In this document: positions 28,507-37,170 of the stretch, piece by piece | Layout: each line of letters opens with the position of its first letter | Numbering within the stretch: position 1 is the stretch's first letter | NCBI RefSeq assembly: GCF_000744185.1 | Contig: NZ_JQLL01000001.1 | Location: 1,178,001-1,242,000, forward strand | DNA: 64,000 nucleotides | Source: Carnobacterium funditum DSM 5970 | GTDB taxonomy: Bacteria > Bacillota > Bacilli > Lactobacillales > Carnobacteriaceae | Direction: 5' to 3' | The notes under the pieces: model-generated | Seen by the model: only the letters and a program-made list of their open reading frames with translations | Database searches by the model: none | Told to the model about the DNA's origin: nothing | Position numbers and translations under genes: made by a program

Positions 28507-29530
28507 GTTCAATCACCTCTACTCCTACTTTCATCTGATTCATTTGCTCAATCGCTTGCGCAATATTTACTGCATCACCCGTTAACTGAACGTATAAGGA
28601 ACCAATCGAACCTTTTTTGGCTTGTTGGATATTCCCTTGAATAATGTTTAACTCGACGTCAAATTCACGTACAATTCTTGAAATAACCGGCATTTTCACT
28701 TGTTCCTCTTCGAACACGAGATGAATTAATTTGCCTTCTGGGTACTCTACCAACATTTCTTCTAAGACTTCATCTGTTTCTCCACTATCTGGATTGGTAT
28801 CTTGGCGAATAAAACGTTTCGTAATGTCTTGTTGAGGTTTTTTGAAGACTTCTAGCACATCTCCTGACTCGACCACTTTTCCATCATCCATAACTGCTAC
28901 CTTGTTGCAAATCTTCCTGACAACATGCATCTCATGAGTAATCAATACAATCGTTAAGTTTAATCGTTTGTTGATATCTAACAATAAGTCCAAGACTTCA
29001 TCGGTCGTCTGAGGGTCTAGTGCACTCGTGGCTTCATCACAAAGCAATAAGGTTGGTTCATTGGCTAATGCTCTGGCAATCCCCACACGTTGTTTTTGAC
29101 CACCTGACAACTGTGCTGGATAAGCTTGTTCTCTTCCTTCAAGTCCTACTAACCGCAACAATTCTTTCGCCCTATCGTCACGCTTCGCTTTAGGTACCCC
29201 AGCGATTTCTAATGGAAACAAAACATTTTCCAATACTGTCCTAGACCACAATAAGTTAAAATGTTGAAAAATCATCCCAATCTTTTGGCGTTCTTTTCTT
29301 AAGTCTTTGCCTTTTAATTCTGAAATCACATGACCATTAATGGTGACAGTACCATTCGTCGGAATTTCAAGTCCATTAAACATACGAACCAACGTACTTT
29401 TCCCTGCTCCAGAGTACCCAACGATGCCATATATCTCACCATCTTCAATTGACAAATCAACTTGCTCGACTGCCGTTAGATTGCCTTCTTTTGTTTGGAA
29501 AACTTTTTTTATATTCTTTAACTCAATCAC
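28490..29530 (-). CDS. metN: Methionine ABC transporter ATPase MetN
   Basis: A 346-residue ATPase. Walker A is GYSGAGKSTL (about 38-47), the signature LSGGQKQRVGIARAL (about 140-154) and Walker B LLCDEATSALDP (about 160-171). The C-terminal 100 residues form the ACT-like NIL domain (LIHLVFEEEQ onward), which binds methionine and causes trans-inhibition of uptake. It heads metNIQ behind a Met T-box leader, so expression should rise when tRNA-Met is uncharged. Confidence 0.95.
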   Translation of the reverse strand: MIELKNIKKVFQTKEGNLTAVEQVDLSIEDGEIYGIVGYSGAGKSTLVRMFNGLEIPTNGTVTINGHVISELKGKDLRKERQKIGMIFQHFNLLWSRTVLENVLFPLEIAGVPKAKRDDRAKELLRLVGLEGREQAYPAQLSGGQKQRVGIARALANEPTLLLCDEATSALDPQTTDEVLDLLLDINKRLNLTIVLITHEMHVVRKICNKVAVMDDGKVVESGDVLEVFKKPQQDITKRFIRQDTNPDSGETDEVLEEMLVEYPEGKLIHLVFEEEQVKMPVISRIVREFDVELNIIQGNIQQAKKGSIGSLYVQLTGDAVNIAQAIEQMNQMKVGVEVIEHVVES

Positions 29531-29559
29531 CAGCGTTCCCCCTCTCTCTACTTAACAGG

Positions 29560-29850
29560 TAAATAAAAAAACCTTCGTCCTTATATTAAGTCACCTACTT
29601 AATATAAGGACGAAAGTCATTGCTTTCGTGTTACCACCTTAATTTGTTGATTTATCACTAAATCAACCTCATCCAGTACTAAGCTCGTTGCAACTTGTAT
29701 ACTGTGGCACGTTATCGGGTGCTACCGGAAAGGGCTTATGCAGATGCATTCACTCGTTCTTGCTCAAAGACCATTTTCGGTTCAACTCCCATTACCTCTT
29801 TTCAGCAAACAAGGCTCTCTAAAAATGTTTGTAACGAACGTACTCTTCTT
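29560..29850 (-). ncRNA. T-box riboswitch leader, methionine-specific
   Basis: The T-box sequence AAGGTGGTAACACG lies at 29627-29640. It is followed by a terminator hairpin (29568-29617: CTTTCGTCCTTATATTAAG, its complement, then a T-run). Upstream is Stem I, with AGAGAGCC, GCTGAAAAG and GGGAGTTGAA elements. In the specifier loop, GAAAATGGTCTTTGAG places ATG (29772-29774), the Met codon, at the specifier site. Uncharged tRNA-Met should stabilise the antiterminator and turn on metNIQ. The specifier assignment is by alignment to the general pattern. Confidence 0.9.
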
Positions 29851-29878
29851 ATCATCGCTTTGGTTATGATATTGTCAA
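29850..29878 (-). promoter_or_regulatory. Promoter of the metNIQ T-box leader
   Basis: Minus-strand -35 TTGACA (29873-29878), 17-base spacer, -10 ATGATA (29850-29855), placing the start a few bases before Stem I. Confidence 0.65.
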
Positions 29879-29918
29879 TATTTTAACAGATGGTTTTTTC
29901 TCTGTCAACAAGAATCAT

Positions 29919-30278
29919 TTATTTAATCGTATCTGACAGAGCATTGAAAGCAACTTCATCCACATCGCTTAATTCGACGATCCAATTATTTTCTTTAGCT
30001 ACACTATTTAATTTTTCAGGTTCCTCAGCTAGTGCTACATGGTAAGAAACCACATTCCCTGCAAGCGGCGTAGTCAGTTCTGTTACTGCCTTGGCACCTT
30101 CTACACCAATTAAACTCTCATCAAGTTCTACTTTAGTCACATCAGAAGGGATATCAATAAACATCACTTCACCTAAATCATCTTGTCCTTTTTCAGACAA
30201 ACCAATCCGATAGTTTTTTTCGTTTTTTAAAATCCATAAGCCATTTTCACTGTACTTTATTTTTTGCACTTCAGTCAT
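29919..30278 (-). CDS. gcvH: Glycine cleavage system H protein / lipoyl carrier GcvH
   Basis: A 119-residue lipoyl carrier. The domain runs from WILKNEKNYRIGLSEKGQDD to the tail, and the lipoylated lysine lies in VEGAKAVTELTTPLAG. No gcvP/gcvT lie nearby. Stand-alone GcvH in Firmicutes mainly relays lipoyl groups to other enzymes, which is inferred here. The ATG at 30278 follows GAGGAG by 11 bases; the open frame upstream overlaps the preceding gene. It lies 14 bases after the Spx/ArsC-like gene, as in the gcvH-yusI pair of Bacillus subtilis. Confidence 0.88.
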   Translation of the reverse strand: MTEVQKIKYSENGLWILKNEKNYRIGLSEKGQDDLGEVMFIDIPSDVTKVELDESLIGVEGAKAVTELTTPLAGNVVSYHVALAEEPEKLNSVAKENNWIVELSDVDEVAFNALSDTIK

Positions 30279-30292
30279 TTCATTTCTCTCCT

Positions 30293-30649
30293 CTACTTTA
30301 GCCATTCTTTTTCAAAAACGTCTTCATTGAAACCAAGCGTGATTTTTTCCCCATTGCTTACCAGTGGTCGTTTAATCAGCATCCCATCCGTTGATAGTAG
30401 TTCTGCGGCTTCTTCTGCCGTCATTTCTGGTAGTGTGTCTTTCAAATTTAGTTCACGGTAACGATTGCCGCTCGTATTAAAAAAACGACTTATTGGTAAA
30501 TTAGATGCTGCCATCCATTCCATCAATTGTTTTTTTGAAGGAGGTTGCGCAATCATATCGATTACTTGGTACTCCATTGTATTGTTCTCCAACCATTGTC
30601 TGCCTTTACGACAACTTGAACAAGTTGTGTGTTGATAAAAGTTAAGCAT
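30293..30649 (-). CDS. Spx/ArsC-like thioredoxin-fold protein (YusI type)
   Basis: A 118-residue ArsC/Spx-family protein. The active-site-like CSSC lies near the N terminus (HTTCSSCRKGRQWLE, Cys at about 9 and 12). The family blocks FFNTSGNRYRELNLKD and MLIKRPLV follow. It lacks the long RNA-polymerase-binding context that would identify Spx itself. Members of this subgroup have no firm function. The ATG at 30649 follows GGGAGAAGGG. It is coupled to gcvH downstream. Confidence 0.82.
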   Translation of the reverse strand: MLNFYQHTTCSSCRKGRQWLENNTMEYQVIDMIAQPPSKKQLMEWMAASNLPISRFFNTSGNRYRELNLKDTLPEMTAEEAAELLSTDGMLIKRPLVSNGEKITLGFNEDVFEKEWLK

Positions 30650-30700
30650 ATTCCCTTCTCCCTTCAATTTTCGTTTCACATTTTTTTATTTGAGTTGCAT

Positions 30701-31873
30701 CTAAAACTGACTTTCATCTTCTGAGAACATGTAGCTCCGGTAATGATACCTCATCGACATCACTAAGCCGACACCCATCATATTCCCTAATAAAGCCGAT
30801 CCACCTTGGGAGATGAAAGGAAGAGGAATCCCCGTTAACGGCAACATTCCAATACCCATTCCAATGTTTTCCAACACGTGGAATAAAATCATCATGATTA
30901 CACCAGTGGAAATATAGGTGTAAAACTCATTTTTTGTATCAAAACAAATGCGGATCATTTGGTAAATCAATAAGAAATAAATAAAGATTAAAGCTGTGCT
31001 TCCGATAAAGCCAAAGTTTTCACCAATCGTCGAAAAAATCATATCAGACTCTCGAACAGGTACATATACTTCTGAAACACCAAGTCCTTTACCAAATACT
31101 TTTCCAGAACCAATGGCTTTCATACTTTGAATCAGCTGATAGGCTGCATCAGCGGAATCTTGATAAGGATTAAGCCAAGAATCAATCCGAGCAAACTGAT
31201 ATGGTTTAAAACCAAAGTTCAACAAAATATCACGGTTGTAGGCCACAATAAACAATAAACCACTACCGATGCCTGCTACAACTGCAAATATTGGAAAGAT
31301 AATTTTCCACGTTATACCTGACATTAAGATAATACCGCCAGTAATAGCCATAAAAACTAACGTCGTCCCCAAGTCATTTTGTAATAAAATCAATACTAGT
31401 GGGACAATAGACGTGAGCAAAATTTTACCAAACAATAAAAAGTCTGCTTTCACAAAATGCTCATTGTATTCGCTGTTGTGTTTGGTTACTACTCGCGCGA
31501 GCATAAGAATAAAGGCAATTTTCATTATCTCTGCAGGCTGAAACGTGAGCGGTCCAAATTTGAACCAACTTTTAGCTCCTGTAAAGGCTGCTGTGGGTCG
31601 ATCATAAAAGAACAAGACTAAAACCAACAGCAATAAGCCAATTCCATAAGCAATTGGCGCTAGTTTCCATAGTTGTTCGGAATCAAATTGCATAATGACA
31701 ACAATAGCAATTGTTCCAACGATGTACCAAAGTATCTGCATGATTGTGGTTCGCAATCCTTTGCCTTCGATTAAATAGGTTGTCGAAAAGAGAGTGACTA
31801 TGCTGATAATGGATAATAATAAAATAGATAAGATTATACCGTAGTCTATTTTTGATTCTTTATTTGCATTCAT
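30701..31873 (-). CDS. rodA: Rod-shape peptidoglycan polymerase RodA (FtsW/RodA/SpoVE family)
   Basis: A 390-residue SEDS protein with about ten membrane helices. Family motifs: AKSWFKFGPLTFQPAEIMKI (about 102-121), NDLGTTLVF, GSGKVFGKGLG (about 253-263), ENFGFIGS, and TGIPLPFISQGGSALLGNM near the end. SEDS proteins polymerise glycan strands together with a class B PBP. The RodA assignment, rather than FtsW, rests on the N-terminal pattern IDYGIILS and on overall wording. Monocistronic. Confidence 0.88.
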   Translation of the reverse strand: MNANKESKIDYGIILSILLLSIISIVTLFSTTYLIEGKGLRTTIMQILWYIVGTIAIVVIMQFDSEQLWKLAPIAYGIGLLLLVLVLFFYDRPTAAFTGAKSWFKFGPLTFQPAEIMKIAFILMLARVVTKHNSEYNEHFVKADFLLFGKILLTSIVPLVLILLQNDLGTTLVFMAITGGIILMSGITWKIIFPIFAVVAGIGSGLLFIVAYNRDILLNFGFKPYQFARIDSWLNPYQDSADAAYQLIQSMKAIGSGKVFGKGLGVSEVYVPVRESDMIFSTIGENFGFIGSTALIFIYFLLIYQMIRICFDTKNEFYTYISTGVIMMILFHVLENIGMGIGMLPLTGIPLPFISQGGSALLGNMMGVGLVMSMRYHYRSYMFSEDESQF

Positions 31874-31957
31874 ATTTCTAAAATTCTCCTTGTCTCTTCA
31901 ATCAAATAATAAAATAGCATTTTTTAATTTCTTATTCATTATATAAGAAATCAGCTA

Positions 31958-31998
31958 CAAAAAAAAGGGGAGCGGGACAAAATCCCAACTCCATTTTT
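31958..31998 (-). terminator. Terminator after the yihY-like gene
   Basis: Minus-strand GGAGTTGGGA and TCCCGCTCC pair across TTTTG, followed by eight T residues. It is 17 bases past the stop codon. Confidence 0.8.
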
Positions 31999-32015
31999 TG
32001 ATTGTGTCACCCTTT

Positions 32016-33017
32016 TTATATTGGCAAATTTTCATCTTTATCCATTTCATGTTCTTCAATGGTTTTAATCTTCGTTAATTTTCTACGTTGTTTATTGGCT
32101 GCATCAAGTAAGTAATCTTCTTTTGTTTTCCCCTTTTCTTCGTCTTCTTTTTTAAACTCAGCTACTGTTTTATCATTTTTGTATTGGAAATAAATAACGT
32201 TAATCAGTGCCCCTAATAAAAAGACAATTGCCGAAAAGTAAAGCCACAACATCAAGATAATGAAGACTCCAAACGCTCCGCTTCCAGCTGCTGCTCCTCC
32301 AGCAACGGATACATAAAGTGAAAATCCTTGTGATAATATCAACCAACCGACCGCAGAAAATACAGCGCCGGGTAGAGAATATATAAACGATAAGCTGTGA
32401 TTCGGTAATAATGAATACATTAAAATTAAGACAACTAGTAAAACAGCTAATAATATAAGCCACCTAAAACTAAGTATCTCTTCAATCAGTGTTAATTTAA
32501 TATTAAGAATATTTTCAATGAAACGCAGGATTTGTTCACCAAAAACAAAAGCAAACATAATAACTCCAACAACCCCAACAATTGCCACATTAATAACAAA
32601 TGACATCACTCGGACGATAATAAAATTCTTTCGTTTCTCAACACCATAAACATCGTTTAAGACCAATTGGGTCGCATTGAATGCTTTACTAGTGGACCAA
32701 AGAGATGCGATTAACCCAATAGAAATAACGCCTCCACGCGTCTGGCTTAAAAAATCCATTAACATAGGCTGAACGATACTATAAATATCTGATGGTAAAG
32801 CTGTCTTTATATAAGGCAATATTTCTGCTGCACTAATTGGTAGGAAAGGAATCATATTCGCGACTACTAATAATATAGGTGCAATTGACAGCAAAATAAA
32901 ATAAGCTAATTCTGCTGAGTTAGATGAAACCTCAGCTCGTTCCCAGTTTGGTTTTATAATTTCCAACCATGCTTTTGCTTTCTCTTTAAAAGAAGCTTTT
33001 TTTGGAATTGCTGTCAT
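32016..33017 (-). CDS. YihY/BrkB-family membrane protein
   Basis: A 333-residue protein with six membrane helices. It starts with the family block SSNSAELAYFILLSIAPILL (about 31-50), then GLIASLWSTSKAFNA and LNDVYGVEKRKNF. Central PGAVFSAVGWLILSQGFSLY and WLYFSAIVFLLGALIN are typical of YihY/BrkB. The tail is highly charged and cytoplasmic. The function is unresolved (once mistaken for RNase BN). GGTGTGGTG precedes the ATG. It has its own terminator. Confidence 0.85.
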   Translation of the reverse strand: MTAIPKKASFKEKAKAWLEIIKPNWERAEVSSNSAELAYFILLSIAPILLVVANMIPFLPISAAEILPYIKTALPSDIYSIVQPMLMDFLSQTRGGVISIGLIASLWSTSKAFNATQLVLNDVYGVEKRKNFIIVRVMSFVINVAIVGVVGVIMFAFVFGEQILRFIENILNIKLTLIEEILSFRWLILLAVLLVVLILMYSLLPNHSLSFIYSLPGAVFSAVGWLILSQGFSLYVSVAGGAAAGSGAFGVFIILMLWLYFSAIVFLLGALINVIYFQYKNDKTVAEFKKEDEEKGKTKEDYLLDAANKQRRKLTKIKTIEEHEMDKDENLPI

Positions 33018-33067
33018 TCAACACCACACCTTTCTTAGCTAAAATTGTTGACTCTTCGACTTTATTG

Positions 33068-33298
33068 TTATATCTGATGCAAATTGTAATCCATCAACAA
33101 CTGATTGATTCCATCATCGACTGATCTAGCTTTTGATTCTGCACCTGAATTAAAAATTACGGTTACGGATTTACCTTCTTCTTGTTGAATCAATCCAATT
33201 TGTTGTTTTCCTGCTGATAAAGACAATTCAATAAATCCTTCTTTGTTATTAGGCGTTTCTTTTATTTCTATTTCGATTTTTTTATTTCCTTTTGTCAT
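33068..33298 (-). CDS. DUF2969 family protein
   Basis: A 76-residue protein found mainly in Enterococcus, Carnobacterium and lactobacilli. It begins MTKGNKKIEIEIKETPN and ends GINQLLMDYNLHQI. Function is unknown. The ATG at 33298 has AAAGGAG 8 bases upstream; the frame is open a further 23 codons but without a ribosome binding site. The yihY-like gene follows it 50 bases downstream on the same strand, so they may be co-transcribed. Confidence 0.75.
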   Translation of the reverse strand: MTKGNKKIEIEIKETPNNKEGFIELSLSAGKQQIGLIQQEEGKSVTVIFNSGAESKARSVDDGINQLLMDYNLHQI

Positions 33299-33392
33299 AA
33301 ATAAGCTCCTTTTAGTTGGTTTCTCTTTTTTAGTATACTCTATTTCATTATTTTTTTCACTTCTCATCCATTACAGAATACGGAAAAAGAAA

Positions 33393-33437
33393 AAAAGCTG
33401 AGGCATCCAAAAACATGAATGTCTCACCTTTTTAACT
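33393..33437 (-). terminator. Terminator after deoC
   Basis: Minus-strand GTGAGACAT...ATGCCTCAG hairpin with one mismatch, followed by CTTTTTTT. Lies 60 bases past the deoC stop. Confidence 0.6.
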
Positions 33438-33496
33438 TCTTTAATAAATGAACGTTTTTTATTAAATCAAGTTATGCAATTCCTTTACCTGTTGCT

Positions 33497-34144
33497 TTAT
33501 TCAGAAACGATGGCTACTCCAGCACTTGCGCCAATTCTTGTTGCTCCTGCTTTGACCATTTCTTCTACATCCGCTTTTGAATGAATCCCACCAGATGCTT
33601 TGACTCCAATCGTTTCTCCAACTGTTTTTCTCATTAATGCGATATCTTCTTTCGTTGCTCCACCGGTTGAAAAACCAGTTGAAGTCTTCACATAGTCTGT
33701 ACCCGCTTGAACAGCCAGTTCACAAGCACGTACTTTTTCTTCATCCGTTAATAAGCATGTTTCAATAATCACTTTCACTAATGCTTTTCCTTTAGCAGCT
33801 TCAACTACTTTTTGAATATCATTTAAGACTTGCTCATCTTCTTTAGACTTTAATGCTCCAATATTAATAACCATGTCTACTTCTGTTGCTCCATTATTAA
33901 TAGCGTCAGTTGTTTCATATACTTTTACAGCTGTTGTATTCGCACCTAATGGAAATCCAATAACCGTACAAACATCAACATCTGATCCTTTTAACTGTTT
34001 TGCAGCTTCTGTTACCCATGTTGGATTAACACACACTGAATAGAAACCATATTCTTTAGCTTCCGCAGTTAGTGTTAGGATTTCTTCCTTTGTCACAGCT
34101 GGTTTTAAGGCTGTGTGATCAATTAGATTAGCTATTTTATTCAT
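33497..34144 (-). CDS. deoC: Deoxyribose-phosphate aldolase
   Basis: A 215-residue class I aldolase that splits 2-deoxyribose-5-phosphate to acetaldehyde and glyceraldehyde-3-phosphate. It begins [15 protein letters not shown]. Active-site lysines are in VKVIIET (about 148) and the Schiff-base [13 protein letters not shown] (about 175-187), with KASGGIHS further on. ATG 34144 follows AGGGGG by 8 bases; the open upstream frame lacks a start. A deoR-type gene lies upstream on the same strand. No phosphorylase or transporter genes of a full deo operon are present. Confidence 0.93.
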   Translation of the reverse strand: MNKIANLIDHTALKPAVTKEEILTLTAEAKEYGFYSVCVNPTWVTEAAKQLKGSDVDVCTVIGFPLGANTTAVKVYETTDAINNGATEVDMVINIGALKSKEDEQVLNDIQKVVEAAKGKALVKVIIETCLLTDEEKVRACELAVQAGTDYVKTSTGFSTGGATKEDIALMRKTVGETIGVKASGGIHSKADVEEMVKAGATRIGASAGVAIVSE

Positions 34145-34284
34145 TTGTTTTCCCCCTAGTTTTTTTAAATAGTTTTTTGAACATATGTCCATATATACAA
34201 GAAATTACGTTCAAGTTCGAATACTTCTATTATATCTTAAACGCCATAAAATGTAAACGTTCTAACATGAACTATTAAGCTTTT

Positions 34285-35229
34285 TCAACTCCACTCCAGA
34301 AGCTCTTTTGCAGTGAATTGATCAATTATTAACACGTTCGCATACTGTCCTTTTAAGGCTCCGTCAATGGCGGCTAGTTTTCTGTGTCCGCCAGCTACTA
34401 AAATAGATTTTTCTTTGTGTCTTAGTTCTTCTAAATCAATACCCATCGTACGATTATTTATTTCTTGATCACTTATTTCTCCTTGGTCATCAAAAAAGCG
34501 CGAGCAAATATCTCCAACGGCTTGTTTTTTTAAACGGCCTTTTTCTTCTTGATCAAAATACCCTAGTCTGAATAACAATGCATTTTCACGCACTGTTCCG
34601 ACCGTAAATAGCGCTACCGTTGCTTGTTTACCCTTTTCAATGATGTATTGCATATGTCGGTCTTGCTCCACTAATTCCTTAGTCGTAACATGATCAAAGA
34701 TAACAGGTAACAATAGATTAAGCGGTGTCGTTTGGAATGCAGCAGAAAACAATGAAATCGTTTCGTTAGCATAAGTCTGAACGGTTGAATGACTAATACC
34801 ACCTTTTAGCTGAACAACTTCAACACCGTTAACTTTTTTAGGGGTTAATTTCCTGGCAATTTCGTGCATTGTCGTCCCCCAACTTACTCCTAAAATAGTC
34901 CCATCTACAATCACCTGTTCTAGATAATCTGCTGCAAAGCGAGATAAATAAGCTGTGATGATTTCATAATCAGATTCCGGTGAGAATACAACATGAACTT
35001 CTGCTAGTGAGTATTTTTCTTTTAATTCTATTTCTAAATGAGCGAGGTCAAAAAAGGGATCTATTATTTTTATTTGGATATACCCTTTATCTTTAGCCCT
35101 CTTTAATAAGCGAGAAACAGTTGGTCTTGAAATACCAAGTTTTATTCCAATCTCTTGTTGGCTATAATCCGATTGATAATACAACTTAGCCACTTCAATC
35201 ATTAGTTGTTCTTTTGCTTCATTTTTTAT
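34285..35229 (-). CDS. deoR: DeoR deoxynucleoside regulator (SorC family), unclear start
   Basis: About 314 residues. An N-terminal HTH (YYQSDYSQQEIGIKLGISRP then TVSRLLKRAKDKGYI) is followed by a SorC sugar-binding domain with GVSWGTTMHEIA, VVQLKGGIS, FTVGTVRENALLFRLGYF and ILVAGGHRKLAAI. It closely follows the wording of Bacillus subtilis DeoR, which represses deo genes until deoxyribose-5-phosphate appears; adjacent deoC supports this. Start problem: AGGAGGGG is followed at the right distance by ATA (35227-35229), not ATG. An ATG one base out of frame lies next to it, and the next in-frame ATG is at 35202. Either ATA is used or an indel is present. Confidence 0.85.
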   Translation of the reverse strand: MKNEAKEQLMIEVAKLYYQSDYSQQEIGIKLGISRPTVSRLLKRAKDKGYIQIKIIDPFFDLAHLEIELKEKYSLAEVHVVFSPESDYEIITAYLSRFAADYLEQVIVDGTILGVSWGTTMHEIARKLTPKKVNGVEVVQLKGGISHSTVQTYANETISLFSAAFQTTPLNLLLPVIFDHVTTKELVEQDRHMQYIIEKGKQATVALFTVGTVRENALLFRLGYFDQEEKGRLKKQAVGDICSRFFDDQGEISDQEINNRTMGIDLEELRHKEKSILVAGGHRKLAAIDGALKGQYANVLIIDQFTAKELLEWS

Positions 35230-35320
35230 AGTACCCCTCCTCACTTTGTATCTTTTACTCAGTATAACGGATTCCAAACCTTTGTGGAATACATGTTAGT
35301 CGAGTTGGTTTTTAGCAAAC

Positions 35321-35429
35321 AAGAGGCTGGGACTTTTTGTCCCAGCCTCTTCACATATCCGAATTTTCATTCTAGAATGTGCTTCAAAAAAACAAACCTG
35401 AATCACTTCACGAACAATGCTCGATGGTT
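35321..35429 (+). repeat. Hairpin-headed repeat R2, copy a
   Basis: Starts with the hairpin GAGGCTGGGACtttttGTCCCAGCCTC (35323-35350), then TCACATATCCGAATTTTCAT, TCTAGAATGTGCTTCAAAAA and ACCTGAATCACTTCACGAAC, AATGCTCGATGG. It ends at the ald stop codon. A matching unit lies at 38894. The hairpin can terminate ald. Confidence 0.7.
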
Positions 35430-36543
35430 ACTTATTAAAACAAGTGCTTGCTTCGAAAAATTCCATGTCTAAAGATTGAGCAACTTCTTTTTTAGTCAAT
35501 TTATGATGCATAACGTTTATTCCACCATATACAGTCGGGTTTTCTCGTGCCGCTTTTTCGACACCTTTTTCAGCGATTTCTAATGCATAAGGAATCGTTA
35601 CGTTAGTTAAAGCCATTGTTGACGTTTTCGAAACGGCTCCTGGCATATTGGCAACTGCATAATGAAGAACCCCATGACGAGTATAGACAGGGTCATCATG
35701 TGTTGTTACTTTATCAGCTGTCTCAACAATTCCACCTTGGTCGACTGCAATATCTACAATCACTGATCCAACTTCCATTGTTTTAACCATTTCTTCTGTT
35801 ACTAATGTTGGTGCTTTAGATCCATGGATCAATACCGCTCCAATAACTAGGTCAGCTGTTTTAACTTGTTTTGCAATATTAAATTTGTTTGACATCAATG
35901 TTGTCACTGAATTACCGAAGATATTACCTAACTCAGCTAAACGAGCCGGATTGACATCTAAAATAGTGACATCAGCACCAAGACCAACAGCCATTTCAGC
36001 TGCGTGCATTCCTGAAACACCACCACCGATAATAACAACCTTACCTGCTGAAACGCCTGGTGCGCCACCAAGTAAAAGACCTTTTCCACCATAAGTGTTT
36101 TCTAAAAATTGTGCGCCAATTTGAATAGACATCCGACCAGCTACTTGACTCATTGGAGTTAATAATGGCAACTGGCCATCTTTCGTCATTGTTTCATATC
36201 CAATAGCGGTTACGCCTGATTCAACTAATTTAGCTGTTAATTCTTTAGCTGCTGCTAAATGCAAATAAGTGAACAGAATTAGACCTTCACGGAAATAGCC
36301 ATATTCTTCAGGTATCGGTTCTTTTACTTTAATAACCATATCCGCTGCCCAAATATCTGCAACACTTTCCACCATTTTTGCTCCTGCTTCTACGAATGCT
36401 TCATCAGTGAAGCCTGCTTTTTTTCCAGCTAATTCTTCAACAATAACTTCGTGTCCTGCTTCTACGAGACTGTGAACTCCCGCTGGTGAAATAGCCACTC
36501 GATTTTCGTTGTTTTTGATTTCTTTAGGTATACCGATTATCAT
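35428..36543 (-). CDS. ald: Alanine dehydrogenase
   Basis: A 371-residue NAD-dependent enzyme converting alanine to pyruvate and ammonia. It begins [20 protein letters not shown]. Substrate-binding [10 protein letters not shown] (Lys about 74) and FTYLHLAA (His about 95) are present. The nucleotide-binding [20 protein letters not shown] (about 174-193) is followed by an aspartate. [15 protein letters not shown] and [11 protein letters not shown] complete the set. I chose ATG 36543, 10 bases after AGGAGG, over an ATG six bases earlier that is too close. Monocistronic. Confidence 0.93.
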   Translation of the reverse strand: MIIGIPKEIKNNENRVAISPAGVHSLVEAGHEVIVEELAGKKAGFTDEAFVEAGAKMVESVADIWAADMVIKVKEPIPEEYGYFREGLILFTYLHLAAAKELTAKLVESGVTAIGYETMTKDGQLPLLTPMSQVAGRMSIQIGAQFLENTYGGKGLLLGGAPGVSAGKVVIIGGGVSGMHAAEMAVGLGADVTILDVNPARLAELGNIFGNSVTTLMSNKFNIAKQVKTADLVIGAVLIHGSKAPTLVTEEMVKTMEVGSVIVDIAVDQGGIVETADKVTTHDDPVYTRHGVLHYAVANMPGAVSKTSTMALTNVTIPYALEIAEKGVEKAARENPTVYGGINVMHHKLTKKEVAQSLDMEFFEASTCFNK

Positions 36544-36746
36544 AATCATTTACCTCCTATTGGAAATACACTGACCTCAATTCGGACAGCTTTATTCACC
36601 ACTATATCGCTTAACTTGCAAAAAATGAAATATGAACCTAAATTTTTTTATGAAAATCTTTAATTCTTTTAGTGTAAGCATGTAGCGGTTCTTTATTTTT
36701 TTAAACAATCCTTTTTTGTCCTTATTTAAACCTTATTTAAGCCCTA

Positions 36747-36944
36747 TTATTCTATTATTTTTTGTACTCTTCCAACTTGATCCTTTTCTTTTAACATCAC
36801 TTTTATTCCATGAGGATGTTGTGCACTATTTGTCAAAATCCGCTTAACGTGGCCTCTTGTTAACGTCCCTGTACGTTGATCTTTTTTAAGCACAATATCG
36901 ACTACTGAATCTAGTTTTATGTTCACTCTTTTCTTTCCATCCAT
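36747..36944 (-). CDS. ywbE: YwbE family protein
   Basis: A 65-residue protein matching YwbE (DUF2196). The core RVNIKLDSVVDIVLKKDQRT and GTLTRGHVKRILTNS, then HPHGIKVMLK, is highly characteristic. The fold is probably a small beta barrel; function is unknown. AAGGAGGAAAT lies just before the ATG. It stands alone. Confidence 0.85.
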   Translation of the reverse strand: MDGKKRVNIKLDSVVDIVLKKDQRTGTLTRGHVKRILTNSAQHPHGIKVMLKEKDQVGRVQKIIE

Positions 36945-37170
36945 TTTATTTCCTCCTTATTTCGTTTACTTTATTTTTTTATTGTACCACATTTATTTTC
37001 CTATTCGCTTTGTCATTTTTTTACCATTCAATTTAATTGGCTAACCAAGAGAAATTAAGTTCTCGTCACTTTTTTCTGTTTGGCACTTCTTTATTTTTCA
37101 GCCTTTCAACAAATTACTTTCCAAATACACAGCCATGTCGCATAATAGATAAAGGACAGGGGGATTAATC

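Noticed and set aside
29591-29886. A 63-residue + strand frame and hairpins upstream of metN as a gene
   Set aside because: The region is a T-box leader on the other strand, with its Stem I, T-box and terminator accounting for the structure.
35206-35472. An 88-residue + strand frame over the deoR start and repeat R2
   Set aside because: It spans a regulatory gap and a repeat hairpin, has no start signal, and its codons do not look coding.
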